Positions 56,801 through 58,472 of a DNA stretch of 58,472 nucleotides are shown here, in pieces. The translations under genes were made by a program, and so were the position numbers. This DNA comes from Lachnospiraceae bacterium. Lineage in GTDB: Bacteria; Bacillota; Clostridia; Lachnospirales; Lachnospiraceae. Position 1 is the stretch's first letter. Each line of letters begins with the position of its first letter. The notes beneath the pieces are model-generated. The model did not search any database. It was given only the letters and a program-made list of their open reading frames with translations, and was not told the DNA's origin. Where the stretch lies: assembly GCA_017936785.1 (NCBI GenBank), contig JAGBEV010000054.1, positions 1 to 58,472 of the forward strand, written 5' to 3'.

Positions 56801-58472
56801 ATTGTGGAAAGCAATACCTATGACAACCTGGGCAGGCTGACGGAAACCACCGATGCTCTGGGCAGTGTGACTGCCTACAGCTATGATAAAGCAGGTAACG
56901 TGACAAGGATCGTAGAATGCTTAAACAGCGAGGTGCAGGCAGAAACAGGATTCCTTTATGATGCAGATGGAAGGCTTCTTGCCGTTATGGATGCAGAAGG
57001 AGGGAACACAAGCCAGACCTATGATGCGTCGGGAAATGTCACTTCCGTAAAGGATGCTGTGGGAGGCACCACCAGCTACAGTTATGACTCCATGAACCGG
57101 GTAACGGAGATCGTCAATGCCATCGGGGCAACGAGTACCTACACCTACAACGGGGAAGGTCTCCTTGCTGAAAGCAGGAATGCCAAAGGCGACAGGACCT
57201 CTTATGAGTATGATGCTGTAGGAAGGATCACCAGACAGAAAGATAAAGCAGGCATCATCAGCTATACCTATGATGAAAACGGAAATGTGCTGGCCGTAAG
57301 GGACGAAAGCGGCACCATCACAAGAACCTATGACGAACTGAACCGTGTTACCAGCGTAACGGATTACAGGGGTGACACCGTTTCCTATGCCTATGACCAG
57401 TTAGGAAACCGCATAAGCATTACCTATCCCGGCGGGGAGATCGTACGCTATACCTATGACAAAGCGGGAAACCTGAAGACGGTCACAGATCCCTGGGGCA
57501 GTGTGACTTACTATACTTATGATGAAAACGGCAGGCTGACGGAAACCGTAAGGGGAGACGGCAGCAGGGAAACAAGAGAATATGATGGGGCAGGTCATCT
57601 GACAGCATTGAAAGATGTTGCTGCGTCCGGAGAAGCCATCAATGATTATTCCTATGAGTATGACGGCAGAGGGAATATCATCCGGATTACCGGAATGGAT
57701 GCAGGAGTATCTGCGTACACGGACGGAACATCGGGAGCAGACGGAGTTGTGGTCAATGGAGATGGGACAGTAACAGTATCCATAGCAATGACCTATGATG
57801 AAGACAACCGCCTGCTGACCTATAACGGACAGGCTGTGGAGTATGATGCAGACGGCAACATGACAAGGGGACCCTTAAAGGGCGGCATGGCAGAATTTAC
57901 CTATGACTGCCGAAACAGGCTTGTAAAGGTCAAAGAGGAAGATGGTTCCGTCACAGCCTATGAGTATGATGGGGAGAATGTAAGGACGGCAGTCATTACA
58001 AACGGCATCCGTACGGAATACACTACAGACCGTGAAAGCACCTACAGCCAGACACTTGTAAGGACTGCGTATGAAAAGAATGTATTCGGATTCTATACGG
58101 AGAAAAAGGAACAGATCATTTATACCTATGGAACAGGTCTGGTCAGTGAAAGGAGAGATGAGGGAGATTTCCATACCAGGGAATATTATTACCACTATAA
58201 CCATTTAGGTTCCACAATGGCATTAAGTGACAGGGAAGGAAATATTGTTTACCGGTTTGTGTATGATACCTATGGTGAACTGAGAGATATCCAGAATAGC
58301 GATAGAGTGAGCCTGAAAACGGCGGAGGAAGCGCAGGAGATTACAAAGGATGCAAGCGTTGCAGAGTTAGCCAATGCTGCAGGAATTGAGTATCTCTATA
58401 ACGGTAAGTACGGTGTAAGCACAGACAGAAATGGTCTGTATTACATGAGGGCACGCTATTATGACCAGGATA
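44864..58472 (+). CDS. Giant secreted YD/RHS-repeat protein, probable polymorphic toxin or wall-associated protein (3' end outside window)
   Basis: One open frame from ATG 44864 to the window edge, at least 4,536 codons with no stop. Order of parts: a signal peptide (1-25), one YD-type repeat (27-45), a second secretion-signal-like segment (58-88); eight ~190-residue repeats (~130-1690); alternating FN3-like and Ig-like domains (~1705-2680); a PKD domain with YEWDFGDGT (~2686-2770); a carboxypeptidase-regulatory-like domain (~2776-2865); a conserved linker region; DUF6531 (VDLTTGAFMQ, ~3235); YD repeats (~3400-4440); and the start of the RHS core ending in YYMRARYYDQD. Gram-positive relatives such as WapA are Sec-exported and carry a variable C-terminal toxin, which lies beyond the window here. 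The GGGGG-type ribosome site is weak. Confidence 0.9.
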   Translation, partial: MKRNILLILGTSLYFFTQSISIYAAAYEYDDLGRVTKAVYEDGRRIIQKIKLSNSIRNNIKKGIAMVLLVTMLPFSSFAQIGTVQANAAVLSSNGLEGQEQNAYETENVVPGTEMTEEIHTYGGEDIDAFVNDAVQGQFPEDLEDVVIGEDNVLTGDLTVMNLNLEGGTVDLQGNTLYVCGNFIQSGGVLNVNGGRVVILGDYRIQSIARAVETDENEGNTDENEADTDTREDEVEYIPSKGILCLNQEKDYLLVMGDFYTDSEISHSGYLDNGIMEVKGNFTQYATTGAANFCSGDQFQLYLTGTKEQKLEMADRLYAGDCIANLVMENGSEQGVTLVNRPYVAKNITANGGVVNGCIGIGGSTIFTEDYFDGGIFVFTGGKISKELTIGEDLILEKNRGALYLTGQLEVMGNALISHVIAPTGGSLIVDGNMTVSDNEEGYSCGIFMNDACAHILVRGDYIQKTRGQLPMSKGILEVRGNMTVDGTFMPSESQKVILSGEQAQYVEADNGAAFNILELQNYSKEGVIFGNFVTWKKLIQNGCKVTMGENNGYTGYTLEEDEIISGEFVLTGGTLDLNGHTMTISGDLIQSAGTIILNGGELVVEGDYRRQKRIKDKNGNVDYQTTTAALKMKNANDHLLVKGDFYDSSSAESMDEISAGCLELKGDLYQSDEGSAYSWRYPQGHQLLISGTEKQILHFKNGDGRKPELYDFKITNTSDEGVIIEGTPWIDGKCESSRDSHIEGLVYKASYESEWGGYYGGDLGILDCLNLKNNFELGGNLYLQDRLNVYADLTVDGNIHMFDDTEWKCNGYIYLSEGNLVVKGDVEAQSAYYYSGIQLCTDNAYALIEGDYRILGMKDGFELYSYAGVLEVKGNIDFKGEVVHKGKIILSGTKQQTVRVGKDTEIHELEVVNGSEEGVCLDSFVYAKTWNIGENLVTYRGDKCIFGDNLTEDTIIDGNVVLLGGVLALNGHKLQVNGNLTQMAGDVRVNTGRLYIKGDYCLGIPDDELPDYNTRTFGMLYMDNAEDYVCVEGNFSANKEKGTWIGLNAGVLEIRGNMDYNHALSGRNEHILLLKGNKKQTVTFNGTDSRSGSGFKNLTLDNQSEEGIVFVNRPYFTGKIVDKEENHVSGVIDIGSMSQLENGYFGGSIYYQNSSPGTDQDIHIGENLLVDCSYPITLNSQLKIDGDLDLNGILKVNHEKLLVGGDLTIKQNNNSYVINGINMVNDDDYVLAGGNFVNRSSRVQTMEAGVLEVKGDYTEYFGIFYGNKHKITFSGSEKQTIQQIGKFHILELKNTSEDGIFSEAALKYDELIGNGCRLIIGDENNVTGFILEDDYIMAEDLYLVDGTMDLAGHTLIVQGDLILQEGTIKVNHGKLIVEGNFRQQKRKTLENGYEYSQSAGYLYMDNTDDYMKIAGDCILMPPFGNGSHMKGTVEIGGDLDSRGSYAFKNDGTLILNGTEKQTILSTYDIKLGNLKVENQSIEGIDIASDLVISGEVSDAEMKTGGEGIVKITDLNCLEEGKFGGNISLRQKCTIEKDIDIKGCLTIQYDKLTDPDEGTRCGEHTVHAGELIVRESLYLEKAQVYVENDLLAESRGALLMDDSDSYLLVNGNAEFTGDGKSVWTAGTLELKGDLVQTGEKQNFTASDEHRTILSGSRNDKGEDLTQRIHLDASDNNRFHTLVLKKDLYTCYEFDTVPEDIADEVIYELATTLYPRPVTRITAEQITPFSVTIGFDGKWSEGETAGFAVYRDGVLAGTTGTKSYKDTGLEPGKTYTYTVLPYNEDKNYAKESPEFSVQTDSDGQPPEKVQNLRVSMRTGSAVTLTWDRGKDNVGVTGYRLYRDNELIYEGSDLQYEDKGLENKIVYQYQIEAVDGSGNVSEKCDTVDGVVFVPRILSVEPEDYGVIGGNTAKFQVTFSGEGRSKGNAVKIEYYDNDYYEWKPITKTSIGQKEESGAVLTAGYVWNMENLELGREVDIRYTLRDKDGNETEKIVTYTVDREAPLAPKNVHASDEGGTVIISWEKGGSADCAGYKIYRVQSDAGEGILLADIDGKNSTWYEDVNVEDGKTYEYYVRAYDNFDQLGSMSNVAQVTVQEDTLAPRMVSMTPDPGKVGGIMTLTLEGKDNRQVTEFELYIRKDGVTEWEPLVQIPAETDKGTYLWNTALYEEGTYYIKAVAVDRAGNKSEALFMRRYEVDNTGIAKIILAECNVGSTAIQLTWEDVTEDDFAYFQVEEFRDGKWQSVGQVADTLGIRIENLQPGSSYTYRVLGVDKLGNQGIPSDEITLTTTEDTVLPVISAILPISSYYGEKIPLSMTVEDNGGVAYGIFSYSENGEDYSELARVNAGGSTKEKIDYIWDASALPEGDIYVRFEAYDNAGNHNSLYEEKEIENLYKIDHTAPGKVTGLSVTGEEGVIDLKWGQVSENDIAGFQIYRAKEGTGKFTCIEEKVTSYEYHDRKVQENVTYIYQIAAVDIAGNVGERSEKVYGTVKRDETAPEVTGISPSDAMLGRESVLQVLALDNASLQSIEMDYRRADSDDEWEEIAHIPASGRDYYKEIPWNAEGLQEGIQYEVRARAIDKAGNESDYIYRTYTFDLTAPAAPVLESKSGSFRIELLYSANEEEDFECYRIYRKRYGENDYTCIQSGTETEYVDKVEDTESVYYYKVCAYDIYGNYSESNIVTDHANFVDDIAPEAVLPESIGGMTGEEISFDGVLSTDNIRINRYEWDFGDGTTASGARPVHAYAEEGNYTVVLTVSDAQGNKSVTTSTVEVIKADNKGTVQLQVTSGYGIGISGAYVYVKTGEGKNDFKKLRCNSNGYVNIVGTQGTYEVSAFAEGFLPQESVIFITPGEKTSRSITLQKGEVVVGKISMHRMSIDEMIEKGVNLSSPSNYHTYQFSVELRFSESPLPAYIEYQGPLEKEEIIGNISYSNTHIQAALLPPWKHINGSRVIAESQEIPPAVAYIKTTQTVSWLKDMYLVELGINNNAASGFTIHDASATLELPRGLSLATTQSGQTLVNRMGSIGGQLQGKTSWIVKGDESGTYEIGARFHGIMSPFEAQLDSRFVSQMEYEVQTGEGLNIYVYPEEAYYPGEKYYIHFEIKNESARPFYNVKTSIGNFQLPEMVGEVIVKDWKTKEVIEYDRWEGDIHITDLDQKAIPVVSKGARLECGILSPGASIWGTYCVVPQGNEESYYPYVGSLVEELRGANLGVRVTVNPISSHIVKCLQFMDPKTGTIYGDPVDLTTGAFMQDVSSFNVDGASRLSLGIHYNSLAAEYKGQCGYGWTHDYEQHIEDHGSFVDLYLSSYAKVTFISEAADDHVVYGKVEDGRIIIDREAVYEDVFYPTSQALNGWSLSRTEEGYEVISKDREIYRFDQEGRISEITSLDGKGVALAYEGGKTTIRDQVSGEKLYLFYNEEGMISRIGDDHGRTMTLAYDGENLTSHTGADGQITQYVYDGSHRLLYGVDGKGITYVENTYDDKGRIVEQKEAGIGNAAKYSYEDREDGSMTVNVCGYDGQTMSVTVNGKGEKIQEVDAGGAVTSYTYDDRGNLLRETDGKGNTESYEYDENNNPVTYTDKNGQTTSLVYDENGNVTSRRNEDGSGISFAYDENGRIIRNISSLGAVTRYAYDDQGNVIRQITDGLGTLSMTYEGGKLTGITDYNGNTTIYGYDAYGNRTSCTDAMGNNTSVTYDEAGKALWETTTDGSLITYEYDAKGQKIKETICGKTGGTRTISYTYDGAGRITAMIGEEGTTAYTYDGEGNIISITYPDGSKDTMAYDQASNLIKATTAAGLTTEYSYDLQGNKIQERTGENQTAYEYDPEGRISKIIQADGEEIVYTYDERGNCISETDGKGRSYTYTYDAASNLITETDPCGSRTCYTYDLYGRCIQVTDPKGNSTSYAYDGNGNCIRRTDGAGTVTEFTYDSLNRLITAGVQTKQGNVTTAFAYDEAGRVTAVTDGEGNTTRAAYDSFGNLVSLTDAQGRIVESNTYDNLGRLTETTDALGSVTAYSYDKAGNVTRIVECLNSEVQAETGFLYDADGRLLAVMDAEGGNTSQTYDASGNVTSVKDAVGGTTSYSYDSMNRVTEIVNAIGATSTYTYNGEGLLAESRNAKGDRTSYEYDAVGRITRQKDKAGIISYTYDENGNVLAVRDESGTITRTYDELNRVTSVTDYRGDTVSYAYDQLGNRISITYPGGEIVRYTYDKAGNLKTVTDPWGSVTYYTYDENGRLTETVRGDGSRETREYDGAGHLTALKDVAASGEAINDYSYEYDGRGNIIRITGMDAGVSAYTDGTSGADGVVVNGDGTVTVSIAMTYDEDNRLLTYNGQAVEYDADGNMTRGPLKGGMAEFTYDCRNRLVKVKEEDGSVTAYEYDGENVRTAVITNGIRTEYTTDRESTYSQTLVRTAYEKNVFGFYTEKKEQIIYTYGTGLVSERRDEGDFHTREYYYHYNHLGSTMALSDREGNIVYRFVYDTYGELRDIQNSDRVSLKTAEEAQEITKDASVAELANAAGIEYLYNGKYGVSTDRNGLYYMRARYYDQD
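45140..49950 (+). repeat. Eight tandem ~190-residue repeats in the RHS protein
   Basis: A marker motif of the form (L/I/F)(S/N/T/K)G(T/S/N)(E/K)(K/Q)Q recurs at protein residues 303, 499, 690, 891, 1075, 1274, 1456 and 1653 (first codons 45770, 46358, 46931, 47534, 48086, 48683, 49229, 49820); the second and last copies are degenerate. Spacing is 196, 191, 201, 184, 199, 182 and 197. Each unit also contains strands of the type GGxLDLNGHTLxVxGDL and GxLEVKGDY, a pattern suggestive of a beta-solenoid. Confidence 0.75.
55090..58200 (+). repeat. YD-repeat block of the RHS protein
   Basis: Dozens of ~20-residue units of the form (Y/T)xYDxxGnxxxxTDxxG, from about residue 3410 to 4445. They build the hollow beta-cage shell known for RHS/Tc-type proteins. 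Base composition is richer in G and C than the N-terminal repeats. Confidence 0.9.

Noticed and set aside
44864-58472. Splitting the RHS region into several genes
   Set aside because: No stop codon occurs in the frame from 44864 to the edge, and the domains flow without a break; short frames on either strand there are shadows.

Overview
The window looks like chromosome from a low-GC, Gram-positive gut anaerobe of the Clostridia, most likely Lachnospiraceae. This is inferred from strong AGGAGG ribosome sites, TTGACA/TATAAT promoters, an Amt-PII fusion, a CIRCE-controlled hrcA-grpE-dnaK-dnaJ operon, an agr-type signalling locus and a very large YD/RHS surface protein. No rRNA, tRNA, CRISPR array, insertion sequence or phage gene was recognised.

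Layout. 1-1564: two tandem paralogues of an unrecognised membrane protein, the first cut by the window edge. 1626-3564: an ammonium transporter fused to a PII domain, behind a leader with several hairpins; then ppiB on the minus strand. 4356-14670: an acetyltransferase and a sugar-sensing and uptake locus with a membrane-anchored binding protein, LytS/YesM-type kinase, YesN-type regulator, a second lipoprotein binding protein, and a ChvE/MmsA/MmsB-type ABC transporter. 14848-22390: MATE pump, thioredoxin, MBOAT acyltransferase with an SGNH-like partner, aminotransferase, patatin and UppP.

22404-31117: a YheO-type regulator divergent from a cluster that pairs a polar amino-acid ABC transporter with two C-S lyase/trans-sulfuration PLP enzymes, a DUF1847 protein, a MATE pump and a cytidylate-kinase-like protein. 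This is probably cyst(e)ine or related sulfur amino-acid uptake and breakdown. The 555-base divergent region carries a phased array of TGAGAAAAT repeats, a perfect consensus promoter and an intrinsic terminator inside the leader.

31274-36552: a Lys/Ala-rich DUF6465 protein, an XRE regulator, and an agr-like quorum-sensing locus. LytTR regulator and GHKL kinase face AgrB and a 45-residue AgrD-like peptide gene. Between agrB and a DUF4392 (D-glutamate-cyclase-like) gene lie two mirror-image copies of one operator, each 40-41 bases upstream of a TATAAT box. 36549-38839: a GntR/YtrA-type regulator with its ABC transporter and a clear operator at its promoter. 38926-44050: the heat-shock operon with CIRCE. 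44104-44676: a CmpB-type membrane protein.

44864 to the window end: one uninterrupted reading frame of more than 4,536 codons. It encodes a secreted protein with eight ~190-residue repeats, FN3/Ig-like and PKD domains, then DUF6531 and YD repeats reaching the RHS core; the variable C-terminus is outside the window. Its first 90 residues look like a fusion of two secretion leaders separated by one YD repeat.

The observations most worth following are the agrBD locus with its mirrored operators, the TGAGAAAAT array with leader terminator, and the chimeric N-terminus of the RHS protein.
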